Part shown: piece by piece, positions 22,455-33,220 of the stretch
Layout: the number at the start of each line of letters is the position of its first letter
How positions within the stretch are numbered: position 1 is the stretch's first letter
From: Taeniopygia guttata
Taxonomy: Eukaryota; Chordata; Aves; Passeriformes; Estrildidae
Length of the DNA: 64,000 nt
Reading direction: 5' to 3'
Assembly (NCBI RefSeq): GCF_048771995.1
Contig: NC_133043.1
Location: 5,573,001 to 5,637,000, forward strand
Translations under genes and position numbers: made by a program
The notes under the pieces: generated by a model
What the model was told of the DNA's origin: nothing
What the model saw: the letters and a program-made list of their open reading frames with translations, nothing else
The model's database searches: none

Positions 22455-22810
22455 GAACCCAGTGGGAAGAAATGCTGACGTCTGACTCCAGTTCAGAAGT
22501 CTGAAAGATTTCCTTATTATAACTATACTATAACACATTAATATACTATTTAAAGGAGATACTAAAACTACAAACCTACTTTTCTAACTACAATATCTAA
22601 CTCCCAACTCCTGACTCTCTGAGAGCCCAGCCCCAGTGGGTTGGATTGGCCACCAGGCTCAAACAATCCTCACAGAATCCAACCAAGCAATCACCCCAGG
22701 GAAACAATTCTCCACACACATTCCACGTGGGAAAACAAGGAGCAGAAATAGAAATTATTTTCTCTTTCATTTCTCTCTGTTCACCTCTATGAAAAATCCT
22801 GAGAGAGAAA
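22455..22810 (-). mobile_element. LTR-like element, family A copy 1
   Basis: This is about 85% identical to 41,935-42,290. Read on the minus strand it resembles a passerine endogenous-retrovirus LTR. It has a hydrophobic-looking but non-coding AT-rich U3 and a region corresponding to the AATAAAG signal of copy 2. No internal retroviral genes lie beside it, so it is a solo LTR or a fragment. Sequence from 22,810 to 23,450 is unremarkable. Confidence 0.6.
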
Positions 22811-23507
22811 TATGTGCCTGCCACAGGGACACCCCGGGTGTCCCCATCCCAGTGTCCACCTCCCCTGGCACACTGCAGCACCCACAGGCAGCGAGTCACC
22901 CCGAGTACCAGCGCTGGCTGCTCGGTGGCATTGCCAGGGGACAGCCCCGTCCTGCCTGCCACCTCCGTGCCACCCACTGGTGGCCCTGAGCCATCCCCAC
23001 ACGCATTGTGGGCTGCACAGGCTGCAGGGCAGAGCTGAGCCCCTCTGCTGTGGATCATTTCAGCTCAGTTGGGATGGGATAAACTCTCCGGGTGTGGGGC
23101 TGGCAGGTGGGATGCCCCTCTGGCCTGTGGCGTGGCACTGCTGCCAGCACGCAGGGCTTGCTTGGAAGTGCCCCTGAGCCCACCCTGCCTCTCCTCCTCA
23201 CCCCTGCCAGCCCTGGGCCACGCTCTGATGTTGCTGCAGGAAGGTCCTGCCCCACCTGTGGGGCAAAACTGTCCTGAGTATCTTCCTCTGCAAGGAGCAA
23301 AAACTCCAATGTGCCCCATGGGCTGGGCCAGGGGATGGACAGCAGATGGCTCAGCAGGAACCTGAGGAAGTGTGAGTTGTTCCACTGCTCACTGTGGATT
23401 TTTAACTCTGAGCTCTAAGGAAAGCAGCCTAAATAACAACTCTATTCTGTATTGGTACAGAAACACACGCCAAACACACAGAGGCCTGGCATTTCTGGTA
23501 CAGAAAC

Positions 23508-23767
23508 TTATTGATACAGAAATACAGCCATATTTCTGTATTGGCATAGAAACTTATCGATACAGAAACTCCCACCTCTCCACCCCAGAAATGTCACTGT
23601 TCCCCTTTTTATGCCTGCTTCTAAAGGACATTTTGTACAGAAATACAGCCATATTTCTGTATTGGTACAGAAACTTATTGATACAGAAACTCCCACCTCT
23701 CCACCCCAGAAATGTCACTATTCCCCTTTTTGTGCCTGTCCAAAAAGCTTCTAAAGGACATTTTGTA
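23508..23767. repeat. Tandem duplication (about 130 bases, two copies) with internal palindromes
   Basis: Two adjacent copies, about 23,508-23,637 and 23,638-23,767, are over 90% identical apart from a short CCAAAAAG insert in the second. Each contains TACAGAAATA, six spacer bases, then TATTTCTGTA, a perfect 10-base inverted repeat that can form a hairpin. The origin is unknown, possibly an LTR piece. From 23,767 to 24,610 I see nothing further. Confidence 0.85.
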
Positions 23768-24611
23768 CGGACTGCAGCCCTGCCCTGTGCAAACACACCA
23801 TGAGCAGAGCTCTCCTGGGCAGGGTCTGGATGTGACACTGAGGAACCTTCCACAGGGTCCATCACACCCATCCCATTTCTGCTCTGAGCCCTTCTGGGGC
23901 TCTGCCTCAGGTCTGTCCTAGACCAGGAGCTGCTTTGCCAAAAGGACTTCACTTAGAGCTGCTGTGTAAACAAACCTAGTGGGATTTGGGATTTATGGAA
24001 GAGCTGGAGAAGGGCTGGTGGAGATCCCCCAGCTCCCGGCCAGCGCTGCTGCCCCGACCAAAGGGACGTGTTTGTTAGTGTGAAGTTCGCCGGCGGGTGA
24101 GTTTACAGCGAGGTGGATAGAAATAAATAGAAGGAAAAGGACTTTCCCTGCCCGGGGAGTGGCACCCTGCCCGCCCAGGGAGGGCTGCCCTTGGCCTGGA
24201 TGCCGCTCGGAAGAGGGATTTGCTTCCAGAGACCTCCCTGCTGGTGTCAAAAATCCTACAAGGACTTGGTTGTTTTTCTCTTTTTTTTTTCCTTTGAGGG
24301 GTGAAAGCTGGAGAGAGAGAAGGGGACTGCCCCCAGCGTTGTCCCCAGCACCACGGTGGCACTGAGGGCACAGGGGGGTGGACATCACTCTGCTTGTTTC
24401 TCAGTGAGGAGAAAGCCCTGGGGATGTGCAGGGGTTTATGGGCAGGTCATGCCATGCCTGTTTTGGCCTGCAAGAGGGACTGCTGTGCTCAGGGTGACAG
24501 CACCTCTGGGTGCTGGGCACAGCTCAATGAACCCCCCCGAGCTCGGCTGTGTGGGGACAGACCGTGTGGCCCCTGAGCCCACGCTCAGGAGAGCAGGATG
24601 CAGGAAGTGCC

Positions 24612-25000
24612 ACCTGCCCCTGCCACCTGTGTGACATCAGCCCCTGTCGCTGCCTGAGAGAGGCTGAGAGCAGAAGGCTCCAGGGGGACCTTAGAGCCCC
24701 TCCCAGTGCCTAAAGGGGCTCCAAAGAGCTGGAGAGGGATTTGAGACAAGGGCCTGGAGTATCAGGACACAGGGAATGGCTTCCCACTGCCGGAGGACAG
24801 GGATGGATGGGAGATTGGGCAGGAATTGTTCCCTGGCACAGGTTTGGTTTGGCAGCTGTGGCTGCCCCTGGTAGGGGGTCAGGTTGGAAGGGGCTTGGAG
24901 CAGCCTGGGACAGTGGAAAGCATCCCTGTCCATGGCAGAGGGTGGGCTGTGATGGTTCTTAAGGTCCTTTCCAACACTTCCAAACTTTCCTACGATTCTC
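24612..25000 (+). mobile_element. CR1 LINE 3' fragment
   Basis: This carries the CR1 3' signature order: TTAGAGCCCCTCCCAGTGCC, TAAAGGGGCTCC, GAGAGGGATTTGAGACAAGG, then GGTTCTTAAGGTCCTTTCCAAC and a GATTCTCTG-type terminus near 24,998. It is 5'-truncated and non-coding. Confidence 0.88.
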
Positions 25001-25389
25001 TGTGCCCCATCCTTCAGCTCACCATTTCCAGCTCCATCCAAGTAGGGGCACTTTGCAGTGCTGAGGAGAACCGCTCCTGCTCACCCAGCCTGGCCTCCCT
25101 GGGCTGAAAGGAATGCCCAGCACACGCTGAGGCAACGAGCCTGGCAGGGACTGACCCATAAGTGCCACCCTGGGCTGGGATCTGCCTCCCTCAGGTGCCT
25201 CTGCTCCCCTCTGCCAGTGCACAGCCGCTTTATTGGGGTGCAGAGAGCCGGGGGGGCCGGGGTGGTGCTGCCCCCTCCCCATGCAGCCCTGGCACCGAGT
25301 GTGCCCGGCTGGGGCAGTGCCAGGAGGGGACAGCAGCGGCAGAGGCGCCCGGGCAGCTCTCCCGGAGGCCCCGTCCCCCGCCTCTGCTC

Positions 25390-25560
25390 CGCGGGCTGCA
25401 AGAAGTTAATTTATTTTTGGAAAAGCAGCTCGCAGAGTTTGTCTAATTCCACCCGCACCAGCTCCGTTCACTCTATTTTAAACCAGTTCTTACTGTGTGC
25501 TTCAAGTTTATAAAACACAATCGGTGCTCCCCGGTCAGAGCAGCCCTAACCCGCGGAGCA
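25390..25560. other. Candidate conserved non-coding element
   Basis: This is a unique, AT-richer block in GC-rich surroundings, including AAGTTAATTTATTTTTGG and CTATTTTAAACCAG. It is not repeat-like and not coding. Its status as an enhancer is inferred from composition only. Confidence 0.25.
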
Positions 25561-26089
25561 GGCGAGGAGTGGCAGAGCAGCATCTCCTGCAGGACGCTCT
25601 GGCTCAGCCGAAAAATCCCCCAGGTAATGAATTCTTCCTCTTCGTGTTCTCCTGGGTGACGGTGACACACGGTGACACACGGGTGGGGACAGCTTTGGGG
25701 ACACGGGCGCAGCCGGGCATCAGCTCTGCTGGGGTTTGTGGGGTGGCACCCGGCAGGTGGTGGCTGCAGAGAGGTGGCTGAGGAGCGTGGCACCCCTTGG
25801 GCAGCGGGCACAGGGTGCGTTTGGCACTCAGGAGCCAGCCTGGCAGGCAGAGGGGCTGCGGAGGCAGCGGCTGGCTGAGCACCGGCAGGATGGTGCTGAT
25901 GGGCCGCTGGGTTCCCCAGAGGTTCCTAAAGCTCCTGGCTGTGCTGCAGCCGTGGGAATGCTGCTCTGGTGGCTTCCCTGGTGTCCCCACCCCAGCTGGC
26001 ACGGTGGGTCCCCCCAGCAGCTCAGCTCTGCGGTGTCACCCTGCTTTTACCCCTCCTGTGCCATGAGCGTGTCACGCTCCCTTAACTGT

Positions 26090-26300
26090 GGAGGGTCATT
26101 CTGGTCGCACCAAAAGCTCGGTGTTTAATGCAACTTCTCGGTGACTCACCACTGCAACCCACAAAAACTGTTTAGAAGCGGCTCCCGGCATCTCTCAGAC
26201 GCAGAAATCCGGGGCATTTATGGACCGCTTTGTTTCTATTCCACGAATTCTTGACAGAAACGCTGCCAGTCAGAGCGCACTGATGTCATTCGCAGAGCGC
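26090..26300. other. Candidate conserved non-coding element
   Basis: This unique block includes GGTGACTCACCACTGC, GGGGCATTTATGGACCGC and CACTGATGTCATTCGC. AP-1/CRE-like cores (TGACTCA at 26,132; TGATGTCA at 26,281) are present. It lies just before a 14-base minisatellite. The interval 25,560-26,090 shows no feature. Confidence 0.28.
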
Positions 26301-26454
26301 TGGAGCGCTCGGGGGAGCCTTGTCAGGCTCGTCCTGGGCTCTGGGATGTCTCGGGGTTAAAGCTTTCCAAAGCACCGCCTCGGCAGTGCCGGCCGGGGCA
26401 TTTCCAGCACGGAGGGTTCGGCAGCAGAGCCGCTCCGTGCCCCCGGTGCTGCCC

Positions 26455-26665
26455 GCGGGCATCCTCGGGCATCCTCCCTCGGGCATCCTCCCTCGGGCAT
26501 CCTCCCCCGGGCATCCTCCCTCGGGCATCCTCCCTCGGGCATCCTCCCCCGGGCATCCTCCCCCGGGCATCCTCCCTCGGGCATCCTCCCTCGGGCATCC
26601 TCCCCCGGGCATCCTCCCCCGGGCATCCTCCCTCGGGCATCCTCCCTCGGGCACCCTCCCTCCTC
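26455..26665. repeat. 14-base minisatellite TCGGGCATCCTCCC
   Basis: There are about 15 near-perfect copies. The only frequent variant is T to C at the first position (CCGGGCATCC). Low divergence suggests recent expansion and probable length polymorphism. Confidence 0.95.
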
Positions 26666-27049
26666 ATGCCAGCAGCCTCGGGGCATGCCCGAGTGTTTGG
26701 GCAGCAGGGAGAGCTCAGCACCGAGAGCCCATCCTGCTTTCCTGCTTCTTGCTGCCTCCCATCATCTGGGCTCCGAGCGCGGGGGAAAGCACCCCAAAAG
26801 GCAGAGAAATGAAACTGCTTTTTTAAGGCTGGCACGAGGCGACCTCTCCTGTAAATGTCATTTTCCAGATGGCCCCAGGGAGAGCAGCAGGTGGTGACCC
26901 CAGTCCCCCTGTCCAGTGCTGCTCTCTCTGGTGCTGCCTGTGTATTCTGGTGGTCCAGCTTGGAGGGGAAGGGAAATGCGGTTGTTGTGTGCAGCGTTCA
27001 GGCTAAAAATAGTTTCCCTCTCGTGCTCCATCTGAATGGGCAGCCACAT

Positions 27050-27300
27050 ATGACTGTACATGGATTTGTCTGATAGTCCCGTTTCAGTGTAAGAGACAAA
27101 ATATCTTAGTTATGGCTTTGTTCTGCAGCTAACAATGGGTAGCTAAAAATATCCGACTTTGTTCCACTCAATAAAGTTCTCTCAAGGGGAGACACTAACG
27201 TTACGTTTTTGCCAAATCCATGCGAAACACGGCCAAAGAAAATGCGCATTTTTGCCAGCAGCTTTTCATAAAACATGTAACGAGCAGAAAACTCCGTCCT
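27050..27300. other. Candidate conserved non-coding element with 14-base palindrome
   Basis: This is a unique AT-rich block with GGTAGCTAAAAATATCC (MEF2-like) and a perfect palindrome AAAATGCGCATTTT at 27,239-27,252 containing the NRF1 half-site core TGCGCA. It is followed at 27,430-27,545 by three to four copies of a 29-32-base repeat around AGCAGCCTGGCACTGCTGG. Confidence 0.3.
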
Positions 27301-27569
27301 GTTGGGCTGTGCTGTCTGCTGTGCAGCATCCCGGGACTCCTGCCTGCCTCGCTGCCCGGGAGCATCCCGGCCCTGCGGCTTCCTCCCACCCTCCTCCTCC
27401 TCTGGGTGTGCTCCAGCTGCTCCCCTGGCTGGGCTCTTTGGGCTGTGAACAGCCTGGCACTGCTGGTGCTGTGAGCAGCCTGGCACTGCTGGTGCTGTGA
27501 GCAGCCCCTGGCACTGCTGGTGCTGTGAGCAGCCTGGCACTGCTTGTGCCAGGGTGTCAGTGTCCAGGA

Positions 27570-28010
27570 GCACACATAATCACAGATATGATTATCTGCA
27601 GGTGCTTTTATAGACATCTCTCGGAATTGGGGTACAAACCCAAATCTGACTCTGACACGGCTTTTGAGCTGAACGTATTTTATATTCTATCGTTATATAA
27701 CTTACATATTCATTATTAAACTTATATTGTTCTATTGTATACATTGACATGAGTTTCTTGTGATCTTTCTTAGGTCCCTGACCACAGTTTCTCATGATTA
27801 TTCTTATGATTAAACAGTAATTATATTTAATTACTAAACAATCATCACATCTAACAATTATATCATTTATTATATACTAGCTACACAGTGCAGTTCTAGC
27901 AAGTACAAGTTCTTCATGTGCTTAGGGTGTTTATTTTTCCAGGGCCTACTAAGCTTATTTTCCTGTTAACCCTAAATCCCCATGACATTAAAATCCTTTT
28001 ACTATCAAGG
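27570..28010. mobile_element. AT-rich LTR-like element
   Basis: This is a strongly AT-rich block with sharp edges in GC-rich DNA, holding several ATTATATTTAATT-type strings and a short CTTAGGTCCCTGACCACAG inset. Composition and lack of tandem structure suggest an endogenous-retrovirus LTR or other TE. No family can be named. A 65-base CR1 fragment (plus strand) follows at about 28,062-28,127, sharing CTGAGAGAGGCTGAGAGCAG with the CR1 copy at 24.6 kb. Confidence 0.4.
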
Positions 28011-28374
28011 AGGGTGCAAGAAGTGCCACCTCCCCCAGCGTCCTGTGTGAGATCACCCCTGGCTGAGAGAGGCTGAGAGCAGAAGGTTCCAGGGAGACCT
28101 CAAAGCCCCTTCAGTGCCTAAAGGTCTTTGCTTTTCCTGCTCTTGCAGCTCCGTTTGCTTTGGGCTGCCCAGCAGCTCTTGTTTCCCTTGTGCCCTGCAC
28201 TGGGAAAAGTGGTTTGGCTTCCTCTGCCTTCCATGGCACTGCATTTCCCCAGGTTTTTTGTCTGTCAGTCGTTCCTGTAGCTTTTCTCTGAGCCCATTCC
28301 CATTTTCCAGCTTCCCTCCTGTTGTGTAGGCAATGCTTTCCCTCCTTCTGATGTCTCTCTCTGTCACTTTTGTG

Positions 28375-28680
28375 TTAAGAATGACACAAGAACAGATTGG
28401 AAATTGAATTGTAAGAGGAGAAAAAGAAGTTTTAATACAAAGCATTTTCTAGTTTATACAGACTGATACGATATATTCTACTTGACTGGTTAGTTGATAA
28501 AAATATATTTTTCACACGCTGTTTTTGAGAAGAACAGAAAAACAAAGTGGAAAAACGCTACCTGTAGATTGTTATACTAACAAGATATCACATTTTGACA
28601 ACTCCCTACAAATTCTCACAAGCCACTGTGGGAAACGATTGCTGTTTCTCTCTCTGACCAGGCTGGCATCACATCTCTCT
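28375..28680. mobile_element. LTR-like element
   Basis: This AT-rich, non-coding block contains GTTTTAATACAAAGC and ATATTCTACTTGACTGG, with abrupt composition change at both sides. It is consistent with an avian ERV LTR, unplaced. The stretch 28,680-29,195 beyond it is unremarkable. Confidence 0.35.
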
Positions 28681-29199
28681 GTGCTGTATTTGCTCTCCAA
28701 GTCCATCACTTTTCACCCTGTGCCTTCCTGCAGCTTTGTCCCCTTGCTGCCTTTCCCCAGGGTCACTCAATTTCTCGTGTGTCCATATTAAACCCCGCTG
28801 GAATTCAGGGAGAGGCAGTGCAGAGGAGCAGGGGAGCCGTGGGTGCTGTGGCAGTGCCCTGTGCCAAGGGCTGTGGGCTTGGGGCGATGCCCCTGAGCAG
28901 CTCAGGGTGCAGAAGGACACGGGCTGGGGGACGTTGTGTGGCTCATGGCTGCGCCAAACCTCGCTCTGCTTGGTGCTTACCCCACTCCTCCAGCACCCCT
29001 GGTGTGCAGGACCTGTCTGTGCCGAGCTCGAAAGGTGGGGTGCCAACCCAAGTGTGTTTTTTGGGAAGGAGACGCGGCCTGACGTGATTCATGCAGTGTT
29101 TGCAGCCGCAGCATTCCCGGAATGCACCTGCTTTATTTCTGCCTGTGCCTGCAGAGGAGCTCAGCTCCTGCTCTGGGCTTTGGGCTTCCCTTTTCGGCA

Positions 29200-29930
29200 T
29201 CCTTGTGCCACAGGGAATCCTTGTGCCACAGGGCTTCCTCTTTTTTGCATCTCTTTGCCATCGGGCATCCCTTTTTTTCATCACTATGCCACAGGGCATC
29301 CTCTTCTCTGCATCCCTGTGCCATAGGGCATCTTTGTGCCACAGAGCTTCCCTTCTCTGCATCCCTGTGCTACAGGACATCCCTGTGCCACAGGGCATCC
29401 CTTTTTTTCATCACTGTGCCACAGGGCATCCTCCTCTCTGCATCCCTGTGCCACAGGGCATCCTTGTGCCACAGAGCTTCCCTTCTCTGCATCCCTGTGC
29501 CACAGGGCATCCTCTTCTCTGCATCCCTGTGCCACAGAGCATCCTCCTCTCTGCATCCCTGTGCCACGGGGCATCCTTGTGCCACAGAGCTTCCCTTCTC
29601 TGCATCCCTGTGCTACAGGGCTTCCTCTTTTCTGCATCCCTGTGCCACAGGGCATCCTTGTGCTACAGAGCATCCTCCTCTCTGCATCCCTGTGCCATAC
29701 AGCATCCTCCTCTCTGCATCCCTGTGCCATAGGGCATCCTTGTGCCACAGAGCTTCCTCTTTTCTGCATCCCTGTGCTACAGGACATGCCTGTGCCACAG
29801 GGCATTCTCCTCTCTGCATCCCTGTGCCATAGGGCATCCCTGTGGCACAGGGCATCCTCCTCTCTGCATCCCTGTGCTACAGGATATCCCTGTGCCACAG
29901 AGCTTCCTTCTCCACAGCCCTGTGCCACAG
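29200..29930. repeat. 16/32-base minisatellite (TGTGCCACAGGGCATCC family)
   Basis: The array is about 730 bases. A 32-base unit is made of GCATCCCTGTGCCACAG plus GGCATCCTCTTCTCT, mixed with half-length units and a CATCACTGTGCC variant. It shows higher-order structure, with blocks of three to four units recurring. Frames of up to 330 codons cross it on both strands and are not genes. From 29,930 to 30,300 no feature is seen. Confidence 0.93.
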
Positions 29931-30299
29931 GGAGTGCCTGGGCACAGCACAGTCAGGAGAAGGGGCAGGGCTGTGCTTCATGCCCAGGGTTGATGATGTC
30001 CCCATGCAGGGGCCGTGTGCTGGCTCAGCCCTGCCCTGGCAGGTACCTGGGTGATGCTGGGCCACAGGGACTGATGCTGGCAGCGTGTAACCCACAGCAT
30101 GCAGGGGAGGCAGATAAGGGATGTCTAAGCCTGGAGTGGGAGGCAGCAGTTCCTTGGAGGTGCCAAGGGCGCTGGTTTTGTGCTCTGTGGCTGTACAAGC
30201 CTTGCCAGCGAGCCCGTGCTGGCTGTGCCCGTGCAGGGCTCGGTGGGACCTGCTCCCCTGTGCAGGGCCACAGCACGCACACCCTGCCTGCCCAGCTCC

Positions 30300-30480
30300 A
30301 CTTCTCACCAAGAAATTTAACTTTCTGAAGCCTGCAAGCTTGCTAAGAATAAACTTAATAAATTAGTGAGCATATTTAAAGTGCAGCGCTGCTCGCTGAT
30401 CTGGCATTTTAATCTACTCGTGAAACTATCCAGAGTGTTTGCTCAGCGTGTGGCCAAGTTCTGAAATATCTGCGTGCTGC
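30300..30480. other. Candidate conserved non-coding element
   Basis: This is a unique AT-richer block with AAGAATAAACTTAATAAATT and GAGCATATTTAAAGTGC, non-coding and non-repetitive. Low-confidence inference from composition only. Confidence 0.22.
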
Positions 30481-30789
30481 TATTGTCAGTACATCTCCTG
30501 ACCCTGTGCAAAGGCATGGCAGGAGGAGTGAATTTATAAGAATCTTCCACTGGCGAAGGTAGCGGGGCCGTTGCTGCTGACACACTCCTGGAGTTATCTC
30601 CTGGGATCTTCTCCTGCTGCTCCAGCCCGGCCCATGGGATGCTTTTAAACAATGCAGCTGTGCTTTGTGTCCTCCAGGGCTGCACATCCTCTCCAGTGAC
30701 ACACATTCCTTGCAGGTCAGTTGTAAAACATGCTGGGTGTTGGCACACAGGCAGCCAGAGCTGCTCTTTCCACCCCGGAATGCTGGTGA

Positions 30790-31035
30790 TGCCTGTTGAG
30801 GCTGCCTGGAGCAGAAAAAAGAGAATAAAGTGGGTATTAATTAAAGTCCTTCAATAGGAACACCTTGGGCAGTGCAGAGCCTCGCAGAGGCTGTGCCCAG
30901 GATGGGTGATTGATGCCTGGAGAGGCTGCCTGGGGCAGAAAAAAGAGAATAAAGTAGGGATTTATGAAAAGGCCTCAAAGGACACACCTTGGGCAGCACA
31001 AGAGCCCAGCCAGGGCTGCACCCAAGATGGGCCCA
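30790..31035 (+). repeat. Tandem duplication, two copies of about 122 bases
   Basis: Both copies contain GAGGCTGCCTGG, CAGAAAAAAGAGAATAAAGT and ACACCTTGGGCAGC. They are roughly 80% identical, so this is an old duplication. The AATAAA in each hints at an LTR R-region origin. Confidence 0.7.
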
Positions 31036-31114
31036 AGGTGGACTCAGAGTCAGGAGTTCTCACACTTTGATGAGTTCTGGCCCAATAGGAGTGGATGTCA
31101 CTTTGTAAGTTCTG

Positions 31115-31370
31115 TCTGTCTTTGGGGTCCCAGCACAGGGAGGAGCTGGGGCTGCTGGAGAGAGCCCAGAGGGGGCTCCAGGATGAGCAGAGGATGGAGC
31201 AGCTCTGCTGGGAGAGCTGGGATTGTTCAGCTGGGCAGGAGAAGCTTTAATGTGATTTAATTGTGGCCTTGCAGGACCTGATGGGAACCCACAAGGGCTT
31301 GGAGTGACAGGAGAAGGGGGAACGGACTCTCACTGCAGGGCTGGTTCTCTAGAGCCAAATTCCCAGCTTT
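31115..31370 (+). mobile_element. CR1 LINE fragment
   Basis: Recognisable CR1 order: GAGCTGGGGCTGCTGGAGAG, GCAGAGGATGGAGCAGC, GGGAGAGCTGGGATTGTTCA, AGGAGAAGC, then GTGGCCTTGCAGGACCTGA. It is diverged and truncated at both ends. From 31,370 to 32,200 I see nothing else recognisable. Confidence 0.8.
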
Positions 31371-32199
31371 TCCTCAGCCTTTCAGCATCCCCGTGCCCAG
31401 TGAGCACCAGAGCTGGGTGCTGGGCACACCCAGGCACTCAGGGCACTGGGATTTCCCTGCTGCCCTGGGAATGTTCACCTTGACCTGTGAGGAGGTACAG
31501 CCTGCACAACCCTGGGGTCCCAGAGCCACCCTCCCCAGGACAGAGCACCCCGAGGTGTCCCTGTGGCCCATAATCTGTCCCTGGATGTGTGGCTGCATTA
31601 ACTGCTGGTGCACAGGGACCATTCAATCCATTTGTTTGTCTCAGCATCTCAGTGTCAACACAGATTATTTAATACATTTCCAGATCAGTGATAAAGCAGT
31701 TGAATAGCCCAGGGCCCTGCCCTGACCCCCAGGGAGCTCTTTCCCCCCTCTGGGTGTGGAGTTCCCACTGACAATCACAGCTGGGACACCCCACAGCCAG
31801 CTTTAATCTGTTAAATATGGCTTGTGTTGACTGGGTATTGTTCTGGTTTCTTCACCAAAATGCAACAGTGCAACGGCCCTGCAGGAGTCTCAGCGTATTA
31901 TAACACCAATATTATTTTATCAATCAAAATTGCAATTTCAGGAAAAAGGTGGGCCTTAGTTTGATATGTTCTGTTTCCTGTAGGTCTGAGTTAGCTTTAA
32001 TCCCATTTCTCTCACCTGAATTTGTCGGCTGCTCTCTGTGGAGGTGCCTGCCCAGAGGCGATGCCCAGCCCCTCCAGCACCTGATGCAGCCAAATAAACC
32101 CTGGAGAACAGATTTCTGCTGGAGCTGCTGACTGCTCTGGAGCATCCACAACCCACAGCCTCCCAGAGCTGTAATTATTCCCTTCACACCGACAGAAGT

Positions 32200-32640
32200 T
32201 GCTGCTCCTTCGCTCAGGTTTGCAGCCCGTGCCTTGTTCTCGGCTCTTGGCTCCCCTTATCGCCTTTCCACAGCTTCTCACTTCTCATTCATTATTACCA
32301 CTTTCCACTTTCCTAAGTTTTATATGGTTTTCTTATTTTTCACTGTTGTCTTCACTTCCCTCACGAGCCAGCGTTGTCTATTTTTTTAACCAACGTTGCT
32401 TTCTTTCTCAATTGTGGGATTGTGGTTTTGGGGCAACGCGTAAAATGTTTTTCAACAATTCCCACTTAGCAGTCACATTTTTCTGATTAAATTCCTTCTC
32501 CCAATTGATTTGGTTCATAATTGTTTCCAGCTCTGTGAAGCTGAATCGTTTAAGCATTAAGTGGATATATTTTCAGAACAGAGCTTCACTTTAAATATTC
32601 GTTTTATTGTCATTTTGCTTTTCGGTTAAATAAACTAAAG
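32200..32640. other. AT-rich unique block, possible regulatory element
   Basis: This is low-GC, non-repetitive sequence with homeobox-like TTAAGCATTAAGTGG and an AATAAA-type string near 32,627. It may hold one or more conserved elements. It continues as ordinary AT-rich DNA to about 32,980. Confidence 0.22.
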
Positions 32641-33069
32641 CACTCCTAGAGACTTTTGGCGTGCATGTTAGGGTCACAGAACTGGGAAATGGAAATTGGT
32701 CCTGAGAAAAGTTGTTTTCATGAAATGTTTTTTGTCAACATATAGATTAATTTGAATAAACCGAGGCCTGTCTGAAATCTGGCAGCTTTAAGATGGCATC
32801 ATCCTCCTTTGGCCACTGAAAATTGAGCCCAAAACTCTTTTTTGCTTCTCCAAGTTTCCCCAACATTCTCTACTTGGCAATTAAAATCAGAAATTCCTAA
32901 ACCACTTTGATTTTTTTCAGATTTCATTGGAAATAATTTTTTTTTTGTTGTTGTTTTTGTAGGAAAATTAAGGTTTTTTTTTAAAATGATGAATTTGATG
33001 TCCAGAATACCACATCTCATTGAGCAAGCAGTGGTGGCTCGCTCTGGGGAGAATGCCACAGCTGGAATG

Positions 33070-33220
33070 GTGGGAGGCAGGGGAAGGAAGGAGAGGGAAG
33101 GAGGAGGAAGGAGAAAGAGGGAGAAGGAAGGAGGAGGAAGGAGGAGGTTGGAGAAGGAAGGAGGAGGAACAGAAGGATGGAGAAGGCAGAAGGAGGAAGG
33201 AGAAGGAAGGCAAAGCCATG
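33070..33220. repeat. GGAAGGAGGA purine tract
   Basis: This is about 150 bases of almost pure purine on the plus strand, made of GAAGGAGGAGGAAGG units. Such homopurine tracts can form triplex (H-) DNA. From 33,220 to 34,850 there is no gene or clear repeat. Confidence 0.9.

Noticed and set aside
29091..30328. 213-330-codon frames rich in Cys/His
   Set aside because: Made of the 16/32-base repeat. The apparent Cys-His spacing is not a zinc finger.
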